A stretch of DNA of 64,000 nt, from NCBI GenBank assembly GCA_012103255.1, contig WLXD01000001.1, positions 930,001 to 994,000 of the forward strand, read 5' to 3'. Under the pieces are notes generated by a model, which was not told the origin of the DNA, made no database searches, and saw only the letters and a list, made by a program, of their open reading frames with translations. The DNA is from Acidobacteriota bacterium (GTDB taxonomy: Bacteria > Acidobacteriota > UBA890 > WLXD01). The translations under genes and the position numbers were made by a program. Positions within the stretch are counted from its first letter, which is position 1, and the number at the start of each line of letters is the position of its first letter. This document shows, in pieces, positions 52,547 to 61,571 of the stretch.

Positions 52547-53302
52547 CTAGAGAGAATCGATGAAATCCTGGACCACAGCGTCGTAGCCGAACCGGGCGAT
52601 ATCACCCGCGTAGCGCTCGGCAGCCATTTCCGCAGTGCGACGGGTACATGAAGACGGGGTTGCCATGCGCTTCCGGGTGCTATTGAGCCGGGGCAGTTTG
52701 GGAAACCCGAAACGGTCTGCGAGTACGTTCCAATCCAGGTTCAAGGATTCGAATCGGCCAAGGTAGTCAACGGTCAGGCGTCCACGGTGAGTCAGGAAGC
52801 ACGACTGCGACCGGAAATGAGTCTCGGCATCACGGTCGCGTATTTTGGCGATTGCGCGGACGAAGGCCTCGAACCGCATACCAGGTGCCAGCCCATAGGC
52901 GCGATACGCCACGGTTGTGTGGTGGGCGGTCGCTGTGCGCGGATCGCCAATGCGGTTGCGGAAGAGTGATTCGAGGCGCTCAAGCGGGTTGCGAACGAAG
53001 GCGAAACGATACGTGCCACGGTTGAGAGTTGCTACCTCTGCGGCTGCAAGTTGGGCCCCGTACTTCTGTCGCCCGAGTGCCGCGGCGGCTACGCCGCGTA
53101 CTTCTGAACCGGTGGCCCATTCGTATAGAGCGCTGCCGATGCTGTTCGTGCAGACCTTCGGGATTCCAATCCAGATCACATCGTCCGGGAGCAGCCATAC
53201 GCAAGGTGCGACTCGTCCAAGTGCGCGACGCGTTCGCCAGTGGCGAATCGGACGCGGCAAGCTATTTTGCAGAACCCTTCCAAGGCGACGTCGAGCCAAC
53301 AA
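52547..53302 (-). CDS. Sulfotransferase family 2-like protein
   Basis: DDVIWIGIPKVCTNSIGSALYEW (PAPS 5'-phosphosulfate-loop-like) and FAFVRNPLERLESLFRNRIG (3'-phosphate-binding-like). Confidence 0.75.
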   Translation of the reverse strand: MLARRRLGRVLQNSLPRPIRHWRTRRALGRVAPCVWLLPDDVIWIGIPKVCTNSIGSALYEWATGSEVRGVAAAALGRQKYGAQLAAAEVATLNRGTYRFAFVRNPLERLESLFRNRIGDPRTATAHHTTVAYRAYGLAPGMRFEAFVRAIAKIRDRDAETHFRSQSCFLTHRGRLTVDYLGRFESLNLDWNVLADRFGFPKLPRLNSTRKRMATPSSCTRRTAEMAAERYAGDIARFGYDAVVQDFIDSL

Positions 53303-53305
53303 GGC

Positions 53306-54166
53306 CTATCTCACACGCTGCTGGGGCGAGATGACAGTTGGGGTCGCCGTCCGCGTGTTCCGAGCAACTAGTACCTCTCGTGCTCCGCTAGGCTCCAGTA
53401 TGATTGCAAAGCCAAGTTCACCGAGCAAACGGGCGACCGCACGATTCGTTCTCATGCTTTGCTCCCCGCGCTCGGGGCCGCAATCGACCGCCACGAAATC
53501 GGTACGGGCCAGGGTGCGAAGAGCTCCAGCGAGAACTTCGGGCTCGGCTCCTTCTGCATCACACTTCAAAAGCTTGATCGACTCCGGGCAGCCCGCCAAT
53601 TCTACGTCGTCTAGCCGCTGGCACCGAACGGCCGCCTGATCCCGCGAGCCATTGGCAATGAGGGACGTGTCCGCAGTCGCAGTGTTGAGATGCATGGTGC
53701 CACTGGTGTTTTCGTTCCACAGTCCTATGTGGTGGACGAACGCTTGAGGGTGCGCGCCCAGGTTCGCCCTAAGCGCAGGTATCACGTTTGGGTCCATCTC
53801 GAAGGCGTGCACCGTGACATCGCGTTCGAGAAGCGGCAGTGAGAATTCGCCGATATTCGCGCCGATGTCGATAACAACATCGCCCGACCGCAACTCCACA
53901 ACGTCTGTATGGAAGGCCCGCTGGATTTCGGCGAGGCGTGCCTCGATTCCGCGACGATAGATCCCCACGCGCGACGGTGCCGCGATCGAGAGTGTTCGCC
54001 GACCGTCGGTCAGTAACCACCGACCGTCCCGCGCCGGCCCTAGTTTGAGAGCGTGCTCGCCTGAGGACGTTCTCAGCACGTTGCGGAACCGCCAGTAGAG
54101 AAGGCGAGAATGTCCTTGCCACGAAACTGGGAGGTGCCTGACCAAGCTTCGAACGAAAGACAGCAT
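53306..54166 (-). CDS. FkbM family methyltransferase
   Basis: SGDVVIDIGANIGEFSLPLLERDVTVHAFEMDPNVIPALRANLGAHPQAFVHHIGLWNENTSGTMHLN...IKLLKCDAEGAEPEVLAGA; start chosen at MLSFVRS (54166). Confidence 0.9.
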   Translation of the reverse strand: MLSFVRSLVRHLPVSWQGHSRLLYWRFRNVLRTSSGEHALKLGPARDGRWLLTDGRRTLSIAAPSRVGIYRRGIEARLAEIQRAFHTDVVELRSGDVVIDIGANIGEFSLPLLERDVTVHAFEMDPNVIPALRANLGAHPQAFVHHIGLWNENTSGTMHLNTATADTSLIANGSRDQAAVRCQRLDDVELAGCPESIKLLKCDAEGAEPEVLAGALRTLARTDFVAVDCGPERGEQSMRTNRAVARLLGELGFAIILEPSGAREVLVARNTRTATPTVISPQQRVR

Positions 54167-54171
54167 GCCGA

Positions 54172-55356
54172 CTACCTTCGCGCGATCTCGTGAAACAGTC
54201 GCCGCATCCGTCTCGCACTCCGGTCGATAGTGAATTTGTCTTCGAATACTTCTCGTGAGCGTCGCCTGAGTCGCGAGGCGAGGCCAGGGTCGTCGATGAC
54301 TGCCCGGATACCCGCGACCAAGTCTGGCACCGACTCTGGCCGAAAGAGTATCGCAGTCTCGCCGTCGCTCGTGACCTCTCGGAGCGTTGGGAGGTCTGTC
54401 GCCACAATGGGAACTTCCATCGCCATGGCTTCGATCAGAGCGCCACCGGTGCCCTCGTATCGAGACGGGAAGACGAAGACGTCTGCGGCGCATAGCAGAT
54501 CGGGCACGTCTGGACGATAGCCGAGGAAACGCACGCGGTCGGGGTCGGGGAGGCTCGCTGCGGCCGTTTTGAGCGAGGTCGTTGCACTTCCTGGCCTGCC
54601 GGCCACAGCCAGTACCGCATCGATGCCGCTGGCGCACAGTTCGCCGAGGGCATCGACTAGAACGACGTGCCCCTTCTGGTACTCCTGCCGTCCGACCGAA
54701 AGCAGAAACAGCTGTTGGTCGGTGATCCCTAGGGCGCGGCGAGTCGCTATCCGGCGTTCGTGTGAAGGGTAGCCGAGCCGACTCCGGGACCGCCCGCGTT
54801 CGACAACAGTAACGTGGTCTGGACGGATGCCGAGGTTCCGAACCGCCGAACGGCCTACCTCGTGGGTGACCGCATGGAAGTGGTGACACATTGTGCGGGC
54901 AGTAACGCTGTCGACTGCCTGTAGGGTTCGAAGGCGGCGACGGCGGACACCCGGATCCTCGTAGCGCGCGCGATCGTAGGGGGTATTGACCAGGCTGGTG
55001 AGGACGGGTACCCCGGAGCCCAGTGCGGCAATTCGACCCATCACATCCGGGTAGAACAGGCTGGTGTGAACTATGTGCGCGCCGGATCGGCGGATAGTCG
55101 TTCTTAGCGTTCGGAGCCGATCGATCCATGCCCCGCGCAACAGTACGATTTCGGCGATGCCCTGGAGCCTCATCGTCAGTTCGTTTGTATCTGCGGGTTT
55201 CATCGTGATCACAACAGAGGTGATGTCTTGAGCTGCGAGGAGAGGGAGGAACTCGACCAGAGACTGTTCGGCACCGCCGGACCCCAGACTGTCGATGAGA
55301 TGCAGGACTCGGAGTTCGGCCAAGGCCCGAGGCTCGACCGCATCGCCGTGGCTCAC
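54172..55356 (-). CDS. Glycosyltransferase family 4
   Basis: LRVLHLIDSLGSGGAEQSLVEFLPLL...FLLSVGRQEYQKGHVVLVDAL...FPSRYEGTGGALIEAMAMEVPIVATDLPTLREV. Confidence 0.92.
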   Translation of the reverse strand: MSHGDAVEPRALAELRVLHLIDSLGSGGAEQSLVEFLPLLAAQDITSVVITMKPADTNELTMRLQGIAEIVLLRGAWIDRLRTLRTTIRRSGAHIVHTSLFYPDVMGRIAALGSGVPVLTSLVNTPYDRARYEDPGVRRRRLRTLQAVDSVTARTMCHHFHAVTHEVGRSAVRNLGIRPDHVTVVERGRSRSRLGYPSHERRIATRRALGITDQQLFLLSVGRQEYQKGHVVLVDALGELCASGIDAVLAVAGRPGSATTSLKTAAASLPDPDRVRFLGYRPDVPDLLCAADVFVFPSRYEGTGGALIEAMAMEVPIVATDLPTLREVTSDGETAILFRPESVPDLVAGIRAVIDDPGLASRLRRRSREVFEDKFTIDRSARRMRRLFHEIARR

Positions 55357-56510
55357 GGGCCGTTTCCGAGAGCGGCTGCGACTACCGCACGGACGGCACG
55401 ATCGACCGTCTCTTGGCTATAGCGTTTCCTGTAGAACCGGTAGCCTGCAGATGCGAGTCTCTGCGCGAGTCTCGGATCTCGAATCAGCTCGACGCAGCTG
55501 TTTGCGAACGCTTCGGCGGAGTCCGCCAGTAGTGCGTGACGGCCATGCGCGACAGCGAGGCCGCTCGCGCCGACCGTTGTTGATACGACCGGGACGCGGC
55601 GGGCGAAAGCCTCCAGGATCTTCACACGCGTGCCACCGCCATCTAGAATGGGCGCCACGGCAAGCGTGGCTCGCTGGTATTCTCCCGCCAGATCGGCCAC
55701 CTCTCCGACGACGGTGACACCCGGCGTATCCGAGAATCCCTTGACCATGGCCCCGCGTCCCACCAGGCGTATCCGATAGCTCGGTTCGAGAGCAAGGATC
55801 AAGGGGTGCACGTGCTCGATGAAGAATCGCGCTGCGTCGAGATTCGGGCCGTACTCGAAGAGTCCGACGAAGAGGGCGACGCCCGCGTCGGGGGCGGCTC
55901 TTGCACCGTCCGGCGCGTCTGGGTATCCGTTCGGGACGACATAGCAGTTGTCGGCCTTGAATGCTCTGCGGTCGTTGTCGCTACAGACAGTGACCGCGCC
56001 GACGGTTACAGAGACCCGTTTGTGGTATCGCGACCAACCCTTGGCGTTTCTGCTTTCGACGAAACGGCGCCGAGTGTACCGGCCGGGCTGCGACCGGTGC
56101 CTGTCTCGAATCTTCTTGTCTTCTAGATCTTCCAGATCCACGACGCGTACATCCGTTCCAGCCGGCGCAAGCGCGTACGTGATAGGCCGGAAGAACCAGG
56201 TCAAATCGTACGAGGAGGTCAAGAACTGCCGTGGCAGCGGCTGCCAGGTCAGACACTGGAGGGGGCGAGTCGGGAGAATAAACCAGCCCAGCTTCTCGGC
56301 GAGCGAGAGCTTCCTTTGTGCCACGGGTACGACCAGCGATGTGCCGTCGAAGTCGCTTGGCATCGCAGGGTCCTCGTCGAACTCCCCGAGATGAAGTACA
56401 TCCACACGGCTGCACTTCTGAAGCGCCCGGATGGTCATCAACCGGCGAATCGCCGCTCCAGATCGAGCCGGCCAAACGGCCGTGTGGCTTACAGCCAAGA
56501 TCCTGGTCAA
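55353..56510 (-). CDS. Glycosyltransferase family 4 (TTG start, TTGA overlap with upstream gene)
   Basis: TRILAVSHTAVWPARSGAAIRRLMTIRAL...GVALFVGLFEYGPNLDAARFFIEHVHPLI...VKILEAFARRVPVVSTTVGASGL. Confidence 0.88.
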   Translation of the reverse strand: MTRILAVSHTAVWPARSGAAIRRLMTIRALQKCSRVDVLHLGEFDEDPAMPSDFDGTSLVVPVAQRKLSLAEKLGWFILPTRPLQCLTWQPLPRQFLTSSYDLTWFFRPITYALAPAGTDVRVVDLEDLEDKKIRDRHRSQPGRYTRRRFVESRNAKGWSRYHKRVSVTVGAVTVCSDNDRRAFKADNCYVVPNGYPDAPDGARAAPDAGVALFVGLFEYGPNLDAARFFIEHVHPLILALEPSYRIRLVGRGAMVKGFSDTPGVTVVGEVADLAGEYQRATLAVAPILDGGGTRVKILEAFARRVPVVSTTVGASGLAVAHGRHALLADSAEAFANSCVELIRDPRLAQRLASAGYRFYRKRYSQETVDRAVRAVVAAALGNGP

Positions 56511-57382
56511 GGGCAGAACACACCGAATCGCACCGATCCTGCGACGTGCCCGCAGCGGTGGGCCAATCTCCCAATCCATGCTATTCGCTGCGAAGTGCAG
56601 AGCTCATAAGCGCGGAACACCAAAGCCGCGTAGGGACGCGCCATTTCCCAGGCAGAGCGATCTAGAATCGAGTCTGCCCGGTGCTTTCGGTATGCGGCCA
56701 CAGAGTAGAAGCCATACCGAAAGAACTGCTTGGCAGTTGCGCGTATCCCTTCGCGACGGCCATACCAGATGGAGGCGCTCGTCTCCCACACGAGCGACTC
56801 GCCCAATACCTGAGCGCGAATAGTCAGGTCGGCATCTTCGGCGCAAATGAGGGCGGAGTCGAATCCGGCGAGGTCTTCGAAGAGCGCGCGGCGTATTCCG
56901 AGGTTGCTCGTCTGGGCGAAAGGTACCTTGCCGAAGAATAATCGTGGGGCGATTGGCGGGCGAGGTGCCCCAGGGGCTGGCTGGCGCTGTAGCGTATCTC
57001 GCTCAACGTAGAGCACGGCGCCGGTCACCATCGCAGCATGTGCTAGCGCTCGCTGGAGGGCCCCTACCCACTCGGGCGAGACTCGGTCGTCCGCATCGCA
57101 GAACAAGAGTAGATCCGTCGACGCCATCCGGGCGCCTGCGTTTCTCGCGTGCGCAGGTCCCCGCCTGGACGAAGCGTCGATGAGACGCAATTGAAGTGTG
57201 TCAGCATAGCTTGCCAGGACTCCCGAAAGGTCGTCAGTGGAGCCATTGTCTGCGACGATGACTTCGAAGGGCGCACAGTCGACCTGTTCCGCGAGGGCGC
57301 GCAGCTGCACATCAATTCGAGTGGCTTCGTTGAACGTCGGAATGACGATCGAAGCTGCAGGCGCTGTTGACGAACCGGTCAT
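56507..57382 (-). CDS. Glycosyltransferase family 2
   Basis: ASIVIPTFNEATRIDVQLRALAEQVDCAPFEVIVADNGSTDDLSGVL...ARNAGARMASTDLLLFCDADDRVSPEWV. Confidence 0.92.
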   Translation of the reverse strand: MTGSSTAPAASIVIPTFNEATRIDVQLRALAEQVDCAPFEVIVADNGSTDDLSGVLASYADTLQLRLIDASSRRGPAHARNAGARMASTDLLLFCDADDRVSPEWVGALQRALAHAAMVTGAVLYVERDTLQRQPAPGAPRPPIAPRLFFGKVPFAQTSNLGIRRALFEDLAGFDSALICAEDADLTIRAQVLGESLVWETSASIWYGRREGIRATAKQFFRYGFYSVAAYRKHRADSILDRSAWEMARPYAALVFRAYELCTSQRIAWIGRLAHRCGHVAGSVRFGVFCP

Positions 57383-58305
57383 CGGTGGACACGCTCACGA
57401 AGTGCCCGCGTTGCCAGGCCTCGCAGTCGACCGAGTGAGCGCGTTCGGTGCGGTCCCAGAAGTTGGCCAGCGAGTAGGGTGATCCAGGTGGCCGTGTTCA
57501 AAGGGTCCGCTCGCAGCGACCTTCGGAGGCTAGCCTTCCATGCTGACCGGTCTCCGGCATCTGCGTGATGCCGCGCCAACCGACGGAGCCACCGCGCCTG
57601 AACCTTGTCGTCGGCGAATTCCGGATGCGTTCGCATGAGGATGCCGAGAGCCCGAATTCGCGCGGAGGTACTCTCGCTCATCGATGCCGGTGTCAGGATG
57701 ATCCGGACGAGGGATTCACCCACGGTAGCGAAGTGAAACCGTCGCGCCAGCCGAAGCGTCATGTCGTAGTCGTCGTGCATTGGCAGGCGGATGTCAAAGT
57801 CGCCGACCTCGGCAAAGCAAGCGCGCCGTACCATTAGCAGCTGCATGCGGACCAAGTCGTTCCACACCAATTGTTCATGTACGTCACCATCAAGCACGAT
57901 CCTCCTTTGAACACGATCGCCGCTTGGACGTTGTACCTCTTCGAAACAGGAGGCTACTCCAACCCTATGGGGAAGGCCCTCGAGCAGCTCCGCCTGGCGT
58001 TCCAATTTCTCCGGAAGAAACTCATCGTCGTCGTCTAGGAACGCGATCAAGTTCGCTCTTGCCGCACCCAGGCCGGTGTTTCTAGCAGCGCACAGCCCTT
58101 GATTCCTATCGTGCGGGATGTAGCGCACCCGTGAGTCTCCCACGCCCTCAACGATGCGCCGCGTGTCCGCGCTCGGTTCATCGTCGACGACCAGAAGTTC
58201 CCAGTTGGTGAGAGTCTGCGCGAGCACACTTCTGACAGCGCGTGGCAGCACATCTTGTCGTCTGAAAGTTGTCAGGACTACTGACACGCGCGGCTTGTCC
58301 ATCAT
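57379..58305 (-). CDS. Glycosyltransferase family 2
   Basis: PRVSVVLTTFRRQDVLPRAVRSVLAQTLTNWELLVVDDEPSADT...ARNTGLGAARANLIAFLDDDDEFLPEKLERQ. Confidence 0.93.
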   Translation of the reverse strand: MMDKPRVSVVLTTFRRQDVLPRAVRSVLAQTLTNWELLVVDDEPSADTRRIVEGVGDSRVRYIPHDRNQGLCAARNTGLGAARANLIAFLDDDDEFLPEKLERQAELLEGLPHRVGVASCFEEVQRPSGDRVQRRIVLDGDVHEQLVWNDLVRMQLLMVRRACFAEVGDFDIRLPMHDDYDMTLRLARRFHFATVGESLVRIILTPASMSESTSARIRALGILMRTHPEFADDKVQARWLRRLARHHADAGDRSAWKASLRRSLRADPLNTATWITLLAGQLLGPHRTRSLGRLRGLATRALRERVHR

Positions 58306-59234
58306 GCCTCAGCTCTGACGGTTCCCGAGTTCGGGGCTACGCCGGTCTGCTTGCGCCAATGAGACGATTCCTGAGTTGAGCCAGGCGCCGCTTGGCGAGC
58401 TGGTTCAAACGTGGCCCACGGGCGCGCGTACGCCACGTCGCGAGTGACGCATTCGCGGAGAGCCCTGCCTTCTTGCGACGTTCGACTACCTGTCCCAGGA
58501 AGGGTTCGAGGATCTTCGCCGGAATCGGGAAGGCGACGTGCAGAATCGGCCGACGGGGGAAACGACGGGTCGAGCTCGGCCACGTCTCTTCTCCAGTAGC
58601 AGCGCCGCTGAGAATACGAATCGAACCTTCGGCGCCCGCCCACGACTGCGGTAGCGATTTCGCTTCCCAGTCTTCGGTTGGGCTCGGCATTGCTGTGAAG
58701 CGTGGGCACGACCTCAGTCTCGTGACAGGTCGCGCACTCCCGGAAGAGTGCGGCCGCGCCCGGGGATCTGAAGTGAATGATGCCACTGGAGCACTGGAAA
58801 TAGCGATCTAGGTGGAACTTCTCGACGAGGCTCCCTGTAACGAAGCCGTGATGTCGCGTCTGGGAATCCCGGCCGACCAACTGCCCGATCATAGTGATCT
58901 TCGCATCCTCCGGTACGTTCCAGGGCGGCGCGGGGTCCGCGATCAGCAGACAATCGGAGTCGATGAAAACGGTTTCTTCGAACGGCGAGATCTCGCCCAT
59001 GCAGAACTTGACCGCGCAATCGCGAACGAAACGGCCGCGAAGGTAGCGCGCTGGGATCTCGACCAAGTCGTCAAACACAGCTCCGAGCTCTGACCGCGCC
59101 TGGCCTGCCAGCGGTTGGTCGAACGCGACAGCGATGGGATCCCGGGTGCGCGCGCGGATCGACAGCGCCCAGTCCACGGCCATCTCTAGATATCGGCGAT
59201 CGCCAGCTGCCAGCGACAAGTACCCTCGGTTCAT
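58302..59234 (-). CDS. Nucleotide-diphospho-sugar-transferase-like protein; C-terminal frame uncertain (possible frameshift near 58650-58720)
   Basis: MNRGYLSLAAGDRRYLEMAVDWALSIRARTRDPIAVAFDQ...FEETVFIDSDCLLIADP (DxD-like); C-terminal third in this frame is low-complexity R/S/P while frame 58337..58786 looks more protein-like. Confidence 0.55.
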   Translation of the reverse strand: MNRGYLSLAAGDRRYLEMAVDWALSIRARTRDPIAVAFDQPLAGQARSELGAVFDDLVEIPARYLRGRFVRDCAVKFCMGEISPFEETVFIDSDCLLIADPAPPWNVPEDAKITMIGQLVGRDSQTRHHGFVTGSLVEKFHLDRYFQCSSGIIHFRSPGAAALFRECATCHETEVVPTLHSNAEPNRRLGSEIATAVVGGRRRFDSYSQRRCYWRRDVAELDPSFPPSADSARRLPDSGEDPRTLPGTGSRTSQEGRALRECVTRDVAYARPWATFEPARQAAPGSTQESSHWRKQTGVAPNSGTVRAEA

Positions 59235-59295
59235 GCGTTCCTGCCTCCAAGCGTCGATATTCCTAGTTGATAGATGGCCGCGGCGATTGGCGGAC

Positions 59296-60096
59296 TCAAT
59301 GACCGATCCATCCGGCGAGACTGACACCGTGCTGTTCGGTCAAGGCTAGGTTGTGCGGTCGGAAGTAGTCTGCGAGTTCTTCGATGAGCGATGACTCGGC
59401 TGGCGGATAGGTCCCGCGGTTTGCAGCCCGGTATGGGCCGAGATCGCGAATCGAGACCCCGAGGAACTGCTGCAGTCGGGACATTTCGCGCGCTGGGTCG
59501 CGCGACAAGTCCTCCAGGCGGATCACAGCGACCTGGGAGGGGGGGAACAGCCTCGTGAGGGTGTCCAGGACATCCTTGTAGCGCCCTCTTTGCAGGTAGG
59601 CTCCTCGTTGCGGATTGCCTTCCGAGTTCATGATCGCTTCTTCCGCAGGCCTGTGTTCAAGGCCCTTGCGAACGTATCGATGGTACTGGGATATTGCCCG
59701 CCGCACGGGATCCCGAACCATCACTATCAAGCGAACTTGTGGCTGATGTGCGGCGATTCTGTCTGTAGCTGGCGGGAAGCAGTACGTAGGCGTGAACTCA
59801 CCGACAGCGCGGATCGTCGAAGGGGCACGGCCGTCGCGGATTCGGAATCGACGGCGATACCAATCTGGATCCGGGAACTTGTGCCGATTCGCGTTGAAGT
59901 AGCCGATCTCTTTTGGCCTGCCACACACCACCTCTGGGTGGGATCGGAGGTAGTGCGCGATACTCGTCGTGCCACAACTCGGCAAACCCACACAGAGAAA
60001 AGTGGGCCCTGGAACGATCGGTTGTCGCCGAAAACGCCACTCTTCAATGAGCGTTCGCGCGGCCCGTACTGCGCGAACGCGCCGGTTCACAGCCAT
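59296..60096 (-). CDS. Sulfotransferase domain protein (heparan-sulfotransferase-like fold)
   Basis: PTFLCVGLPSCGTTSIAHYLRSHPEVVCGRPKEIGYFN (PSB loop) and VRLIVMVRDPVRRAISQYHRYVRKGLEH (3'-PB); start chosen at MAVNRR. Confidence 0.9.
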   Translation of the reverse strand: MAVNRRVRAVRAARTLIEEWRFRRQPIVPGPTFLCVGLPSCGTTSIAHYLRSHPEVVCGRPKEIGYFNANRHKFPDPDWYRRRFRIRDGRAPSTIRAVGEFTPTYCFPPATDRIAAHQPQVRLIVMVRDPVRRAISQYHRYVRKGLEHRPAEEAIMNSEGNPQRGAYLQRGRYKDVLDTLTRLFPPSQVAVIRLEDLSRDPAREMSRLQQFLGVSIRDLGPYRAANRGTYPPAESSLIEELADYFRPHNLALTEQHGVSLAGWIGH

Positions 60097-60148
60097 GGCT
60101 TGGCCTGAGCCTGTCGTCCGACAGAGGACCGGCGGTGGGCCGCCGTTA

Positions 60149-60799
60149 TCAAGCCCGTTTCTCCAACAGGAACCAGTTGATGTCGTCCTGGGGGAAGACC
60201 GGATCGCGGTGGTACATGAAGCCATAGTCGACCAGGCGCAGATCCTCATACCGATCGAGCATTTCCCCGGCGAAATCACGCTTGAAGAGGCGTTCGCTAT
60301 GACCGCGGTAGGCAACTCCGACAGGTGTCGGACTGTAGTATTCCGCGAGCACGATGTAACGCCGAGAGACGCTGTGAAGCACGTCGTAGGCGGTCGGTAG
60401 GTCTGCTGGTGCGATGTGGATCAGGACCGTTTTCGAGAGCGCGAGGTCCGACGCGAAGTCGCTAGGCTCTAGCTGGAGCAGTGAGCCCTCACGGAGGTCG
60501 GCCTCGGGGAGTCGCCGTCGTGCTTCCGCAATTGCCATCTGGTTCAGTTCCACTCCAGAGATCTGAAGGTCCGGCAGGAGCGTTCTCGCCGCCGCCATGT
60601 TGAGGCCAACGTTGCAGCCGATCTCGAACAAGCTGCGGATCTTGCCGGTCGTTCGAAACAGTTGCGCGAAGAAGGCTCTGTTCGCGGCGAGCAGATCGGT
60701 GCCTTGGTTGCGGCCGATGTAGTGATCTCCGAAGTCGCCGCGCCAGAAACGTTCCTGATCATTCACTGTCTTAACTTTGGGCGTACTTTGGTCAGTCAT
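60149..60799 (-). CDS. SAM methyltransferase of the pseudaminic-acid-biosynthesis-associated methylase type
   Basis: VNDQERFWRGDFGDHYIGRNQGTDLLAANRAFFAQLFRTTGKIRSLFEIGCNVGLNMAAARTLLPDLQISGVELNQMAIAEAR. Confidence 0.85.
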   Translation of the reverse strand: MTDQSTPKVKTVNDQERFWRGDFGDHYIGRNQGTDLLAANRAFFAQLFRTTGKIRSLFEIGCNVGLNMAAARTLLPDLQISGVELNQMAIAEARRRLPEADLREGSLLQLEPSDFASDLALSKTVLIHIAPADLPTAYDVLHSVSRRYIVLAEYYSPTPVGVAYRGHSERLFKRDFAGEMLDRYEDLRLVDYGFMYHRDPVFPQDDINWFLLEKRA

Positions 60800-61571
60800 T
60801 CTTGGGATCGTGGCCTGTCCCGGGTAGCAGGTGGCGTTGGGCGACGTCGGCGTTGAGTCGACAAAGTTCAGGACTCGCTTGCAGGAATCGCACTACTTCG
60901 CGCCAAGTCGCGTCCTCAGCGTTCGGTAACCGTTGGTAGACGGCCCGAACTAGGTCTAGATCGGCCTGCTCGTCGACGGTAAGGCGAAAGTCGCCGTAAC
61001 CGGGTTCACACTGAATAACGGCGGTTCGGAAACACTGGGTTTCATAGAGGAAGGGCATCACGTGTTCCCGGTGCTGTGGATCGCCAGTCTCACTCCAGGC
61101 ACGGCTCAGCGCCGGCGCAGTGCATGCTTCCACGTCGAGTCCTACCGGGTAAGTTCTATCGTTTGGCGGCGGCAGCCGATTCGCGCTGAAATCGTATCGC
61201 GGTTGGGCTACCCCGCGTCCCCAGAGGGCATCGACGGTGTCGTCAATGACTGCCGGGTCGATCAGCGGACAGTCCGCAGTGATTCGAACGACGATCTCCG
61301 CGTGGAACTCGATCATGCACTGATAGTACCTGTCCAGAACGTCGTGCAGGCTTCCTCTGAAGCACGGGATCTCCGACGCCGAGCAAATGTCCGCGATGGC
61401 ACCGTCCGAGGCCTCCCGGCTCGTCGCGACGACGACCGTGTCTATTCGACTTGCGCGGCGCACGCGCTCGACGACCCGAAGGAGCATCGGGAGCCCATCT
61501 ATGTCCGCGAGTACCTTGCCTGGCAGACGCGAAGAGGTCATCCGGGCTTGGACAATAGCAACGTGTCTCAA
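60792..61571 (-). CDS. SpsF-like cytidylyltransferase/nucleotidyltransferase
   Basis: MRHVAIVQARMTSSRLPGKVLADIDGLPMLLRVVERVRRASRIDTVVVATS. Confidence 0.9.
   Translation of the reverse strand: MRHVAIVQARMTSSRLPGKVLADIDGLPMLLRVVERVRRASRIDTVVVATSREASDGAIADICSASEIPCFRGSLHDVLDRYYQCMIEFHAEIVVRITADCPLIDPAVIDDTVDALWGRGVAQPRYDFSANRLPPPNDRTYPVGLDVEACTAPALSRAWSETGDPQHREHVMPFLYETQCFRTAVIQCEPGYGDFRLTVDEQADLDLVRAVYQRLPNAEDATWREVVRFLQASPELCRLNADVAQRHLLPGTGHDPKND

Noticed and set aside
54167-55129. N-terminal extension of the 607-aa FkbM ORF
   Set aside because: Overlaps the well-supported GT4 at 54172..55356 in another frame and is R/P/S-rich; start placed at 54166
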